Shown in pieces: positions 10,765-23,500 of a stretch of DNA of 64,000 nt. Made by a program: the position numbers and the translations under genes. The stretch comes from Solea solea (lineage: Eukaryota; Chordata; Actinopteri; Pleuronectiformes; Soleidae). Where the stretch lies: assembly GCF_958295425.1 (NCBI RefSeq), contig NC_081134.1, positions 3,335,840 through 3,399,839 of the forward strand, given 5' to 3'. Position 1 is the first letter of the stretch; every line of letters starts with the position of its first letter. The notes under the pieces were generated by a model that made no database searches, was not told where the DNA came from, and saw nothing but the letters and a program-made list of their open reading frames with translations.

Positions 10765-12179
10765 AGCACAGCAGGGTGCTAAAGCAGCTCAGAGGCCTAA
10801 TCACATTACAAGCAGAAATTAGCCTTGATGATAAAAAACCCTGGGACAGGATTGGAGGAGGTTGCCAGCAGGGCTACGGAGGTAGTATGTTATCCTTTAA
10901 ACACACAGCGCACCAGGCACACTTACAGCCAACATGGCCAGATGCCACAAAGCTATCAAACACTGCGGCCAGATATTGCTTTAATATGAACGCTACTATG
11001 AAGGTGCAGGACAGTTTGGCTGCGAAATCCTTCCTTGTCCTGTTTTTAACTGCAGCTGCAGTCCACACGTCGTAAAGCTCGACATTGTAAATGGGATTCT
11101 TTACGGTGGCACTGACGTCAGCTCAGTAAGGACTTCATTGAGCCCTCACATGCAATGCAGTAGGACAGGAATTCATACTCTGAATGCAGGTAAAAGTCCT
11201 ACTGAATCCTTTATTTATGAACAAACATAGTTTATTTCACTTTCTGTCCCTTCTTATGTTTTTTGGACACACAGTCTTTGTCATTTGTTTTTGAATCACT
11301 TTTTATTTAATCTTCATTGTAGACATCCTGTCAGAAGAAGGGAAAACAAAAATGCCGGTGTCTGTAGTTCACACAATATTGCACCAAACGCAACAATTCA
11401 GGTGATTGGGACCACGGGAAAAGACGGCTCGTGTACCCGTCAGTCACTCACTGCTTCCCTGTCCCTCACCCTGCCCATGTTCTCACAGTCAGTGCATGAC
11501 CAGTGTCTTCACAACAAGTCCGAGAGAACATACGACGCTGAAGCAGACGCGACAACAGGAAGTAATTGAGCGAGTCACGGGACAAAATGTCAGAGAAAGT
11601 TCAGCCAAAACTCATAGTTGCACAACAGACAACAACCTCCAGTGTTTTGGAGGCAGATGGTTCACGAAACAGCCGACAAACGGGTGCATCCTATCTGTCA
11701 GTGGCATCTCTTTCCTCAGTGTAGCCTGTTACTAACTTACTGACTGTAGCTTTAATACAGGTGAGACAATTCCCACAACCCCCCGAGCGCTGGCCTGTGC
11801 AGTGTCACATGTGTCCTGCTCCACGACTTCCACTTAAATAAAAATTTAAAATACCGTCTTAGAAGAAAACCTCCTATAAATAATCAATATTTAAGGATTT
11901 TGTCACTTCATTATTAGAGGTATGATGATGATAAAAGAGGAGCACTTTTTTCTCTTAGACTTCCTTGCGTGCACACTCACTTACCTCCTGTGAGTGTGTG
12001 ATGCTTTTTTCTCACCCTTGCACACACACAGACTCCCCCCTCCTTCCCCAGTCTGCGTATGCTGCCTGTAGACACCCCCTAATAAGGCAACATGTGTTGT
12101 GAGTGGCTGCCTCAGGGAGAGGTCACCCTGTCAGCCAGCAGCCCGTGTTTACCAGGGGGTCTCTGCGTCTGCTCACTGC

Positions 12180-12340
12180 TCTGCCTTGTCTGCTTTGTCA
12201 CTCTTTCTCCCCTTTTTCCTTCCCCGGATTCGTCATCGTGCTCCCTCTGCCCTCTGACCCTTCCTCCTCACTTCCATCGACTCCTCCTCGTTGCTCGTGT
12301 CCTTTCCTCTCTTCTCCCTTTCTTGCGTACTTCAAGCCAT
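12180..12340. repeat. polypyrimidine-rich low-complexity tract
   Basis: Roughly 160 bases dominated by C and T on the plus strand. It creates spurious open frames on both strands. It is not coding. Confidence 0.7.
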
Positions 12341-13110
12341 GTTGGTTTGGATTCCGATCTTTCTCCACTTCACTAATGTCACTCCATTTCACGTTCTATC
12401 TCTGTTTACCTCTTCTTTCAGTGCTAATATCAACAGCATCAATTACTGTCTGAATGGTTGCACGCGAATGAATTCAAAACTAACCAGAACTATCGTTTCA
12501 ATGCTGTATTTAAGACTTAAATCTAGTTATTTAGGACCATAAACTGAAAAATATATATATTTAAAGACACTAAAAGGTCATTTTATTGTAGATTTACATA
12601 TAAAACCAACTTTTCTTTTCGCAACCAGCACAGTCAAGCCGTGATTGCCTTCCGAGTAAATACAGACTTATACTTCCAGACCATATCAATTATTTTAAAG
12701 AGCCTTTGACCTGGAGCTAGGTCAATCTCTCTGTCAAATGATTCACATTCAGACAGCTTTATTGATCTCAAATGGACAATTCATTTGCAGCTCACCAGTC
12801 CATACACCCGTCCAGCCTCTACAAACACCACACAAACAGTTAAAAATGATTAAATGTCAAGGGGAAAGTGAGTAAAAGTTAAACGCATTAACTCAATAAA
12901 TAAGCAAGTGTTGAGCAGCGTGATCGCAGAAGGTACGACGAAATGTTTTCTAAAATTCGCTGTTGTCGTTTCAGTCGACAAAATAAAAGAACAACTGCAC
13001 AAATGGATAGATACTGCGTGACACTACTTGAATTGTCTCTTGATCTCATGACTCAAAGACAGGTGGAAGTTCTACAGTTTCATCTCGCAGCACAGTCTGT
13101 ACGAACCAGC

Positions 13111-13163
13111 CACACACACACACACACACACATCAAGAAAACTCAACACACACACACACACGA
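13111..13163. repeat. (CA)n microsatellite, interrupted
   Basis: Two CA runs separated by tcaagaaaactcaa. Confidence 0.9.
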
Positions 13164-13375
13164 CACCATGTAAACACCACGGGACGAGGCCTCTGCAAAT
13201 CCCTGTGTGACTCAGCATCAAAACATCTGCCAGCAAATCCAACTTTATGCTCTGACTCTGATGTTGTAATAGGGAGGATAAGATCTTTTTTTGTTTGTAA
13301 ATAAAATGTATAATAAGAGTTATTTTCCTGTACAAAAAAAACGGAATTATTTGCACTTATTTGAACACGACAGGG

Positions 13376-14056
13376 GTCACACGATGGAGAAGTGGCTAGT
13401 ACTGTTGCCTCATAGCAAGAAGGTCACCTGTCACCCAAGGGCCTTTCTATGTGGCTTTTGCATGTTCCCTGTGTGGGTGTGGTTTGTCTCTGGGTACTAT
13501 GGCTTCCTCCTACAGTCCAAAAACATGTAGAGTTTAATTGGACTCTTTAAAATGACCGTAGGTGTAAATGTGTCTTTGTATCTTGGCCCTGCAAAGGACC
13601 GGTGACCTCTAGAGCTGCAACTAACGGTTATTTTCATAATCGATTAATCTGTCGATTATTTTCTCGATTCATCGTCTGGTCCATAAAATATCAGAAAACT
13701 TTAAAAAATGTTGATCGGTGTTCGTCAAACCTGGAAATGATGATGTTCTCAAATGTCTTGTTTTGTCCACAAAGCAACATGATTAACTTTTGATGATTTC
13801 TTTGTTATCCAGAGCAAAGAAATGAAGAAAATATTCACATTTAAGACGCCTAAACAATTGGAAATCTTATTTTAATCATGAAAAAAGCTTCAAACCGCTT
13901 AGTCGATTATCAAAATAGTTGTCGAGTAATTTAGTAATCGATTAATAATCAATTAATCGATTAATCGTTTCAGCTCTAGTGACCTCACCAGGGTGCACCC
14001 ACGCCTTTCTTCCTATGCCAGCTCCCCCGTGACCTTCATGTGGAGGATAGAGCGGT
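13376..14056 (+). mobile_element. SINE-like interspersed repeat, split by a MITE
   Basis: The left part (13376-13609) contains GCATGTTCCCTGTGTGGGTG, GGCTTCCTCCTACAGTCCAAA and AATTGGACTCTTTAAAATG. The right part (13987-14056) contains CACCAGGGTGCACCCACGCC and ends in GGATAGAGCGGTAGACGG. This order is that of a widespread fish SINE-like repeat. A MITE with its 8-bp target duplication interrupts it. A diverged fragment of the same family lies at about 38621-38780. Confidence 0.7.
13610..13978 (+). mobile_element. hAT-type MITE, complete, 369 bp, with 8-bp target duplication
   Basis: Terminal inverted repeats start TAGAGCTGCAAC at the left and end GTTTCAGCTCTA at the right. The target duplication GTGACCTC is present at 13602-13609 and 13979-13986. 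Eight-base duplications and TAGAG-type termini are characteristic of the hAT superfamily. The body is AT-rich, non-coding, with ATCGATTAATC-rich subterminal repeats and the internal text TTGTTTTGTCCACAAA. It is non-autonomous. Confidence 0.85.
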
Positions 14057-14061
14057 AGACG

Positions 14062-14089
14062 GTGAGTGAGTGAGTGAGTGAGTGAGTGA
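14062..14089. repeat. (GTGA)n microsatellite
   Basis: About seven GTGA units at the tail of the SINE-like element, a common position for such tails. Confidence 0.9.
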
Positions 14090-14229
14090 ACACAACAGCA
14101 GACAGTAAGCCTGCCTTTATTAGGACAAACTGTCTTTGTTTAAGGTTCACTTGCAACATGCACTAACAAACACTGGGATGCAGAGCCACATAACTGACAT
14201 GCAGTTCACACACGATCCAAACGTCCTCT

Positions 14230-14260
<31 letters not shown>

Positions 14261-14277
14261 ACACACAGACACACAGA
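14230..14277. repeat. (CA)n microsatellite with AGAC interruptions
   Basis: CA dinucleotide array with two cagaca interruptions. Confidence 0.9.
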
Positions 14278-14756
14278 GGTCAAGTGAGAGCCTTAGGAAG
14301 CAGAGCAGTACCCTTCAAACTTAAACATTTACTCCGACGTCCCCACTGCAGATCCAGATCTGCGTTCCTCTTTGTTTTGCATCAACTTTGCCTGACACTC
14401 ACACAAAAATCTGCACGCCTTGCTCTTATATGGATACCGGTGAGCACAGAGACCCGAGACGTCCAGCAACACGAGGGCAGAGCAGGAGACAAAGAGAGAG
14501 ACGTTTAAAGAGAGTGACGGAGGAGGAAGATAAAGATTGTCAAGCCACAGTGTGGCTGTTGTTTCTTGAAGTAATGTCATCCAAGAATATTCACATAATG
14601 TGACGAGATAAACTAACTCAAAGGTTCAGTCAGTGTGTGAGAATGTTGGATGTTTGGTGTTTGTAATGTATGTATGTGTGTATGTGTGTATGGATGAAGG
14701 TGTGAATGGGAGTGTGTATGTACGTACATGGGTAAGCATGGGTGTATGTATGTAAT

Positions 14757-15034
14757 TAGAGCTGAAACGATTAATCGATTATTAATCGATTACTAAATAA
14801 AAAACTAAATAAAGCTTTTTTCATGATTAAAATTTAAAAAAAAAAGTTTAGGCATCTTAAATGTGAATATTTTCTTCATTTCGTTGCTCTGGATAACAAA
14901 GAAATCATCAAAAGTTAATCATTTTGGTTTGTGGACAAAACAAGACATTTGAGAAGATCATCATTTCCAGGTTTGATGAACACCGATCAACATTTTTTAA
15001 AGTTTTCTGATATTTTATGGACCAAACGATAGAC
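14757..15034 (-). mobile_element. hAT-type MITE, truncated, opposite orientation to the 13610 copy
   Basis: It starts TAGAGCTGAAACGATTAATC, which is the other terminus of the 13610-13978 element. It can be followed to about 15034, where the family sequence stops short of its far end by roughly 80-90 bases. Sequence similarity to the inverted neighbour is high throughout, including TTAAATGTGAATATTTTCTT and AAAGTTTTCTGATATTTTAT. Confidence 0.8.
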
Positions 15035-15735
15035 TGTGATTGTATTTTGATCCTTTTGGGCACCCATAGAAACATAGCAGTGCAATATGGTGGCCTCCAT
15101 AATGCAAGGCCATTACCTGATGCACATGAAAGGCTTATTCTCAGGCTCAGCAGTTTTCATTTTAAAGCAACTATACATCTATACAAACAAACTTTTGGGA
15201 AGTAAATTTAATTTATGGTTATGTACGCCTCTAAATGTTACACCAGGGAGCTTTAAAGCTGCTGTCAGTGTCTCGGGGCTCTGACAGTAAATGTAGAAGA
15301 AGGTTAATTTCATTATCCTACAACAGACGAGGAGAATGCCAAAGGCAGCAAGTAAGCAGATTTGTTTGGATAACACCACTGAATGCAGCTGTAATCCACT
15401 GCACATAAATGTACCAAATTATGAAGCAAGAACATGTCTAGATCTAAGCCTGTGCTAACACTCTGCTGTCTAACATACAAGGTGCTAAGGATTGAAATAA
15501 CAATAATTAACTTTATTTATGTAACACGTTCCTGTACAATTGTTACAAAGTGCTTAAGAGTCAAATCAAACCTAATCTCATATTTCAAGGCAAAGAAACC
15601 CAAAAGATCACATAAAAAAAGGAAAGTTACACTAGCTGCTGCTACAATCACCATCACTGCACAGCAGAACTTGTTGTTTTTTTGTGTTAAATATTTTTGT
15701 TGTGCAGCCAAAAAGACAAAGCAAAGCATGTGTTC

Positions 15736-15769
15736 TGTGTGTATGTGTGTGTGTGTGTGTGTGTGTGTT
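15736..15769. repeat. (TG)n microsatellite
   Basis: TG dinucleotide array. Confidence 0.95.
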
Positions 15770-16365
15770 ACCCCATTCAGTGGCAGAGGGTCAACAAAAG
15801 GGGCCCGGCTGGTAAACCTGTCTGTTCATTTTTGATGGGTACAACAGGTGCAGAGCAGCGAGCAACTGCCGCACAGTCACGGTGACACGCTCTCTATAAA
15901 CACACACACTATAAAAACAAAACTGGAGAAATGATGGAATAACATGTCAGCCCAACACATAGTGGTCAATAGTTCGGTCAATAAGCTGCACACACCACCC
16001 ACGATACTACAATAATCTGCAGTTTGGAACACTAACACCAACGTGGATGGGGCTCTGGTCTGAGATTATATTCCATCATTTTAGGGAAGAAAATCAAAGC
16101 AGACACCAGAAAAGTAGTGTTGAGTTCTACTGTGGGAAGTTTGGAAAGGATGTTACTAAAGGACAATGAGTGACTTCATGAGTCTCAAAGAAGACACAAT
16201 ATTTAAAGGACCAACAGGCGACTCATGCAGGAGAAAATACATGTTTGGCACATGTTTGACAATTATTCTGTAGGTTTTACAGAAATAAGGTGGTTTTTAA
16301 TGATCTTAACTTTCGCGTTTTGCATCAAAATTGGATTAAAAAAAACAAACCCAAAGGATTATATC

Positions 16366-16719
16366 CATGGTTCTCAAACTGTGGTACGTGTACCACCAGT
16401 GGTACGCGAGCTTCATCTGGAGTGTGTAGAAAATGAAACTAATAACAAAAAAAATTATAATTATAATAATTAGAGACAGCTTATCTCTTGTTCCATCTTA
16501 ATCTAATATCACTACACCAGTGTGTGAAGTATATATGAGGAAAAGGAGGATGATGAGAGAGCAAATGATCTTATTGGGAATAAATCTGCCTCCTGTGAAA
16601 AGTCTGTAGCTGACTTCGCTCGACCTATTTACACCACTGTATTTTAACGTTGGCAACAATGCTGTTACTTAAAGGGCTCAATATTTTCTCAGGTGGTCTA
16701 AAAAGTTTGAGAACCACTG
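16366..16719 (+). mobile_element. hAT-like non-autonomous element with GGTTCTCAAACT termini
   Basis: The left end is CATGGTTCTCAAACTGTGGT and the right end is AGTTTGAGAACCACTG, which are inverted repeats of each other. The interior is non-coding. The right flank does not give a clean target duplication, so it is somewhat decayed. A short inverted fragment of the same family (GTACCACTGGTGGT...TTTGAGAACC) lies at about 32664-32728. Confidence 0.7.
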
Positions 16720-18719
16720 ATTTATGTTTTGTCAGCATTCACAAAGTACCTTCCTTTTTCTTCACAGCATCAAAAAGAGGTTTACAAAATCAGTTCAGCG
16801 ACAACTTTAGCGGCAGCTATTAAATACCAATTATTGCACAGTGTTTATGTTCAAAGCCTATGTGTAAATAATAAATACCTGATTATTTATGTTTTGTTAC
16901 CAACATAAAACTAAACTATCGGTAAATGTTTGACTCTATAAAAATAACAATACAATTGCTTCCCAACATATACACATCATAGTGTGAGTGAGATTAAAGT
17001 AGAGAAAATACTTACAATGCTTTAGCTCCAATAATACAGGACGGAGAGAGAAGTGCCTCAGGTGAAGGTGAAGTCCATTTTTCCGTACAGCAATTTGAAA
17101 GAACCAAACAAAAGTTTTTGCCCCTAGTTCCTTAATCAGTGGGAAGCCGGTGCTGAGGAGGTCGGTGATGCAGGTGGGATTCAGTAAAGCCAACAAAGGA
17201 CCAAGAGTCATCCAGCATGAAGCACGTCCAACCTCAGCAGCTGACAAATATAGCCTGGTGCTTTCCCACTAGCCAAATAAATCAGTCCAGGGAGAGCCAA
17301 GCTGAGAAGAAAGGGGAGAGGGAGAAAGAGAGCATAAGCGGGAGTAGGGTATGTGGGAGAGGGGTGAAGGAGAGGGACAGGGACTGAGGTGAAAGAGGGG
17401 TGAATAGGAGAAGAAATAGATGAAGGAGGGGTCCTAACTGCTACCCTGACAGTGAATGGTGTTACAAACTATCCCAGAAATTCAATAGTGCGGTTCCTAA
17501 AATGTCCATTCTCGTGAACCAGGTTTGGGACCCGAGATTGACCGTCAGAGGCGACACAACACTGCTTTCAAAGGGTTTGAGGAGTGCGGGCCAAAATCGG
17601 CGTGGTAACCTCATCCCACAACAGCCATGTATGGGCTGAAGAGAGCAGCCGCGATAGAGGGGCATCCGCCATAAATAGCCAGGCAGCGCTAACCTCCCAG
17701 GGCTGGGGGATCGAATCAGCTGTTAAAACTACAATCCAGCAGCGCAGTGTGATCCAGGCTCTGCAAGGGGCTCCTTTACCACAACACTGCAAAGAGCAGC
17801 ACCAAATTTCAGTCAGAAACCTTTAGTGAGGAAGCATATGCTGGTGTTTGACTTTTGGTATTTTCATCGACATTAACTTGTACGTGTGCTCAGGGTTGTA
17901 GTGTCGTTCTGTGTGGTTTCAAAGGCCGTGAGTGACAGGTGTTTCGTTGAATCTAAAATTAAAGACAAAGAGTGGAGCTTCCAGCTAAAGTATCACCACT
18001 CATGATTTAGTGTCTGATGACCATGAATCTTGCCAAAGTACTTGAGTCACACAAGTCATCTGTGTGAAACACGACACGAGCTCTACTGCAACTGTTCACG
18101 TCGAGGTGCGCTCACCTACACAAGCACAAGATAACATCTTAAAAACCCTAGAATGAGAAAGGCCGACATGTAAACAAGTCCTTACTCTAAACAAATGCAA
18201 TGTGATTTATATCATCGGGACATTGTGTGCAAAATGTGAAACTTTTTTTTCTGCAGCTGCAGAGGAACAGTATTATTGCAGTCAGTGTAAAACTTAACTG
18301 TTTATAAAGAATGATTCATCAACTTTGTACTTTCCATGTGAGCTCATGAAGTGAGCACAGTATGTTATACAGTGAGTGTGATAATATACAGGTTACAGTC
18401 TTTAATGTCCTCCAGAGAAAGAGAAGGGTCAGGGACAGTTTGGTGTTTCCTTTTTCTGTTGTTTGGCTCCATCTAGTGGACTTATTTGTGTGGTTATACA
18501 TATTTATTTTAATCTCAATGCATGCATTTTTTGGTATAATTTGTTTTGATTTACTTTATATTATATATTATATATTATAATTATAATTATTTTTATTTTT
18601 ATTTAGTTCATAATGAGTCAACATAGATTATTATATTTATAAATAAAAACTGCATAGTTATGTCTATTAGAGGTGGGAATCACCAGAGATTGTGATAATT
18701 AAAACAGATTTTCTGATGT

Positions 18720-18772
18720 TTCAGCTACAACAGATTAATCGATTATGAAAATAATCGTTAGTTGCAGCTCTA
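18720..18772 (+). mobile_element. MITE remnant (internally deleted)
   Basis: Only the ends of the TAGAGCTG family remain: CAGCTACAACAGATTAATCG followed almost directly by AATCGTTAGTTGCAGCTCTA. Confidence 0.7.
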
Positions 18773-19329
18773 CTTGGCCACCAAATCCAATACTTGGGTG
18801 TTTTAAAAGTGATATAATATCACCACATTCTATGTGACAATCTGGTAGTGTAGTTCCATCGATTTGCATTTGTTTCAGTCGTGTTGACAGTATTTTCATA
18901 CCTACCTATTTTTTCACCATCGCCACTTTCAGGGTGTGGCGGTACAACCGAGAATGTTGTCTATGTCTGACGACTGGATGAGAAGGAGGACAACTGTCAC
19001 TGTGGCATTAATGGACTTACTTATTCTCACAGCAGCAGAGGCACACGTTTCTGACAGATATGTAGTTGACTTGCAGATGTCTGGCTCAGAGATGGAGGCA
19101 GCTGTGAGGGAGGGACAGCTGGAGGGATGACGGCAGCCAGACCCCGAGAACAGTGGGCATATTGTTGGATTCATTTTATAAGCACTACCTGGCCCATGTA
19201 AAAATAGAGGATTAAAGTCAATACAACTCTTCATATGTCATGTAGCCTATTACAGCTAAGCAGCAACAGGACATAATAATATAGATTTAGCAATAAAATG
19301 AAGCAAAACTGAAATGAACAGCATCATTA

Positions 19330-19560
19330 AACAAAAACTAAAGGAGAGATGGCAAAAACAATGGGAGGAGGAAAATATAATATTGAGGATTTGGCCATGC
19401 AGGATTGAACAACACATTATTTCTCATCAATAAACACAATACAGACAGATGTGATCACTGTGGGCAGGAGGAATCCATTCATCATGTTATAACACTGTCA
19501 GAAATACCAAAGGCAGAGACATTGATGAGGAATTGGAGTTGGTAGATGTATTGTGGAAGA
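19330..19560 (+). pseudogene. LINE ORF2 C-terminal remnant
   Basis: One frame reads NTDRCDHCGQEESIHHVI (19437-19490 region), matching the cysteine/histidine-containing C-terminal tail seen in several LINE reverse-transcriptase ORFs. The frame is broken by shifts and stops on either side. Old and non-functional; the clade is not determined. Confidence 0.55.
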
Positions 19561-19734
19561 ACCGGAGTGAGTGTTACAAGATATTACTTACGCTGACTCT
19601 TATTTATTTATTTTTTTGTTAGATGGTGGACCTTGCCAAACTGTACACATGCCTCAATGGCTGCTACGTCACTGCCCAACAGGACATGGTCACTGAGATT
19701 TCTTTTATTATTTTTTTTAAATGGACTTCAAATT

Positions 19735-19925
19735 TTTTTTTTGATTTTTTTTTCTAATCAATTCACCAGTCATTTATTTTTTTCGATTCCTTGGACCAGA
19801 AAATGTTGAAAAATGTTGATCATTGTTTCTCAAACCTGGAAGTGATGTTCTCAAATGTCTTGTTTTGTCTACAAAATGAATTGGTTTTAATGATTTGTGT
19901 TATATGGAACAAAGAAATTTAAAAA
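19735..19925 (+). mobile_element. diverged MITE fragment of the TAGAGCTG family
   Basis: Shares TCAAACCTGGAAGTGATGTT and CTCAAATGTCTTGTTTTGTC with the complete MITE at 13610. Both ends are lost. Confidence 0.6.
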
Positions 19926-20440
19926 CTAGTAGCGCAAGCGGTTCTGAACGGGTTCGAGCTCGAGGGCTTGTGAGTCTCTGTGTGCCCACATCGCCATGTG
20001 TGCCTCTAGCTCATCTCCTGTTCATTCACCGCCTGCGGTACTAGTTATTTTCAGTACTTCCTGTTTAAAATGGCTGACTTCCTGTTGGGTGGAAGGCGTG
20101 TCCGTAAACGTGTTCAGGGAAGGTCCCTTGACTCACATATCAAGTTTTGTGCAGATTGGACAATGTTAGACTTTACTTCCTGTTTCGGGCTTCTACTTCC
20201 TGTGGGGAGGTAATCTTTTACGGACATGTTCAGGACCGGTCTGGGGTCTCACATATCAAGTTTCAGGTGGATACAACAATCCCTGTTAGAGCAGCACCTA
20301 AAACTGTAAGTTTAATTCTGTCTGCCGTCACCAGGGGGCGCAGTTTTCGAAATTGAATATTTTCATACAGGCAAGTTTGACGCACATCCCCCGAACCACT
20401 TTCAGCACCAGGTTTGATGCGGTTGCAAAAATCTGTGAGT
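19925..20440. repeat. composite fish repeat with reiterated ACTTCCTGTT blocks
   Basis: Contains two similar sub-blocks. Each has TACTTCCTGTTT..., a GTTCAGG...GGTC motif and ACTCACATATCAAGTTT / TCTCACATATCAAGTTTC. It ends near ACCAGGGGGCGCAG. The partial internal duplication and CG-containing text point to a mobile repeat of unknown family. Confidence 0.5.
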
Positions 20441-20524
20441 TTATCAAAACAACATCTAAATATCAAAACGAAGGTGTTTTGTTAGATATAATGTTTTTAG
20501 ATGTCACTTAAGTAAGTAATTGAT

Positions 20525-23500
20525 CACAAACAACATTCATGCAAAGAGTTTATTTATGAATCAGACTGCAGTATCATACAACAGTAGCACAATCATGACT
20601 ATGGATTATGCTCATATTTATAGATACAAAGATAAAGGCATGTGCTAAATGAAAAAAAATGAATGAGTTCTCTTTTGATTTACTCTAAAAATAGCTTTTA
20701 AATACTTGGCATAGTTTTGGAAATTAAAAAAATGAAACTTAACGTTTTGCCCACTGCTTTTAACTATTGGAGTACCAAATGCAAATACTTTATGAAAAGT
20801 TTTTTTTTTCCCTCCTCTCTCTTGCATTTCATGCAAGGAAGAAAAAAAAATGTCTGTGAGTACAAAAAGCACTTAAATCTCATATGAAAATATAAAATAT
20901 TACAAGTGTGCATAATTACTTCATGTTGCACATAACCTGCAGTACAAAGAGTCAAATGACACTATGTTCAAGTGTACCTGACATGCCAATTATTGGGGTG
21001 GGGGGGGGTTCATATGTACTGAAATACCTATTTAAATGTAATTGGGGCAGTTTACACTTAAGACTGCGGCGAAGCCTTTCAGTCTCAGAAATGAATTGAA
21101 AATGAGATGTTCGTAATTATGGGCATGTCAGCTCCCTGTAATGCTCACAATAATGGGCTCGTTTTGAAACATTGAATCTCATCCTCAACTTTTATTCATA
21201 ATGATGTTTTTCTTGTAAAATAAGTTTACAGCTTTGATTCAATGTTCCTGCAGATAAACAGCATGAAGAGCAGAAACTATCAACAATGCTACTGTACCTC
21301 TCCAGCCAGAGGGATGGCAGAACAGCAAGTTGTAAAAACCTAAGGTATGAACAGTGCTTAGTACGTTAATATTTGGCATTGCCTGGAGTATAATGTAATG
21401 CACACGTAGTAAGGCGACATGATCCAGATTTACAAGAAATGGTTGAAATGCTAAGACAAAGCTCTTAGTTGATCAAATGCTACAGCTGTAAAAATGCTAC
21501 ATAACAATTAAGTGAACGTTCAAACAATGACGGCTCCTACAGATCTGTTCTTGATACGTTAAACCAATGCACTGCTATTTTGGAAAAACCATGTAACAGC
21601 AAAGGTGTATTTTTCCACAAGACAAATTTTTTTTAGTCATTTAGATTTAGATTTTAAATTTATCAAAAAACCCTGTATTTAAAAAAAAATCATACGTTTT
21701 GCAAATACATGGTTTTTAGCCGAGAATAGCACATCGCATTCTATCCTTTAGTACAATAAGTGTTAGTGACAGCAGAACAATATGCACAAAATGAACACGC
21801 CGTTCAATGAAAGCAACAGGGAAAGAAAAGAAGGTGGAGGAGTGAAGGATGAAAGGAAGAGTGGAAGGAAGAAAAACAAAAAAGCAATCCCAGTTTTATT
21901 TCCGAACACATTTCTCAGAAGCAACAACAGAACAATACGTGACATTGGGACTGGAAGACAAACAAAAAAGAAAATATCTGACCACCAACATCAGAAATAA
22001 AAGAGATGGATTTATGCTTCAAACATCACAAGGAGCATCCGACGTTGACTCTTAGCATATGGAAAAGCACTATTGAATAGGAAATCATGGCACAATCATA
22101 ACGTTTCCATCCGGTCAGCACTCGCATTGATGAACCCTCTCGCTCACTGAAACCAAATCGTGTCATCAAGGCACACCGCAGGGTCATCCTTTCCTAAAAC
22201 TTTCTGTTAGATTTTAAAGCACTAGAAAATTATGTATACTCTTGCTATGGCACTATACAGACACGTGATACTTTCTGCTTGATATAAGCATGGAGAAATA
22301 AAATTTCATGGTTGAATACAAAATATCTCTTAAAATATTTAAAATATACTTTATTTTGTACATTATGCAAACTCATTAACAATTTGATGATAAGAAAAAT
22401 AAATATTCCGTGAAATGTCATCTTTTGCTTACAGATGTATGAACATAGATATACCGTATATCATGAAGTAAACACCCACCCCTGTTAAGCCCCCATATAC
22501 CCTGACACGATTCCGTATCCCTGTAGTATAATTTGAATGACACGTTCACATTTAAACTCCAGACCGCGGTTCCTACACAAAGCTCCACTGCACCACTGAG
22601 CTGTTTGTACAACAGTATTGCTCTATGGACCTTGTTTTTGTTCTTTTTCCTTAAATCTATCGGTAATTAATCAAAGTTGCTGACCACCATTTTGTCTCAA
22701 TCTGTGCCTTTATTGCTTCCTGAAAGTACCTGGAAATGGGAGCTATACATCAGGTCAAGCCAGATAACCAGAGACTTCGCCTGATCCAAACAGGAAATAC
22801 ACGTCTGGTCAAAGAAGGCAACTCTCCCTCTCTAGTGTAGAACCAGTGTATCCAATAATAGATCACTGATCTATCATGTCATGTGGTAAAGAGTCACTCT
22901 TCACTGAAGAGCTCTATGTGTTATGGTTATGGTTGCAGTGTGTACAAAAGCAACTAAACAGGGTTCAATGTTTTTCAGTTTTAAAAAAAGAAAGGCTGAT
23001 TTATCTTATCTGAAAATCAAAACAGTTCTTGAGCCAAAGACAGTGATGTCCAGTTCTAAAACAGCTGTTGCCACTCCACAACATTCAGATACGCAGTTTA
23101 TTTTGGTGTATGTCTACGCTAGGTCAAACGTAAATGCTTACATTCATATCTTTAACGGCTCACCTGTAAACAGAATGCAAAAAAATGTCTCAAATATACT
23201 CACTATGGACATTTTAGAAGTTCTAGTATGCGTGACAGAATTGCATAATGTCTGCCAATGAGAAAAGCTTAGGGAGGATAGAATAGAAAGGACAAGCCGC
23301 TACAAGAAGACTAACTAGAAGAAACCTTAGGAGAAGATGGGCTCGGGGATGGAGGACAGATGGGGCAGTGGGAAGTCAGTTTGGGAAGGCCAGGGAAGGA
23401 CCCAAGGTGGAAGTTACCCCCCAAGTTAAAGGGGCACCTCCCTTTGGCAGTGGAACAGCACTCATAGAAGTCAACACAGCGCCAAGGGTGAGGGTGTACA

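Larger units (their letters stand above)
10420..10800 (-). promoter_or_regulatory. possible svil 5' UTR or promoter region
   Basis: On the minus strand this stretch leads into svil exon 1. It contains a (TG)n tract, a CT-rich (GA on the plus strand) tract and moderately GC-rich unique DNA. I see no TATA box. Several CAG acceptors behind pyrimidine runs (for example before 10420) mean that an upstream untranslated exon is equally possible. Confidence 0.3.
10800..20530. other. intergenic interval between svil and jcad
   Basis: About 10 kb with no convincing protein-coding gene. It contains a pyrimidine-rich stretch (12180-12340), microsatellites, a SINE-like element split by a MITE (13376-14056), further MITE copies, a second hAT-like element (16366-16719), a LINE remnant (19330-19560) and a composite repeat (19925-20440). 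Open frames here follow simple repeats or low-complexity DNA. Confidence 0.6.

Noticed and set aside
12092..12542. Overlapping plus-strand ORFs of 83-116 codons
   Set aside because: They lie in a polypyrimidine-rich tract with no splice context and no protein motif. Low composition bias alone explains the open frames.
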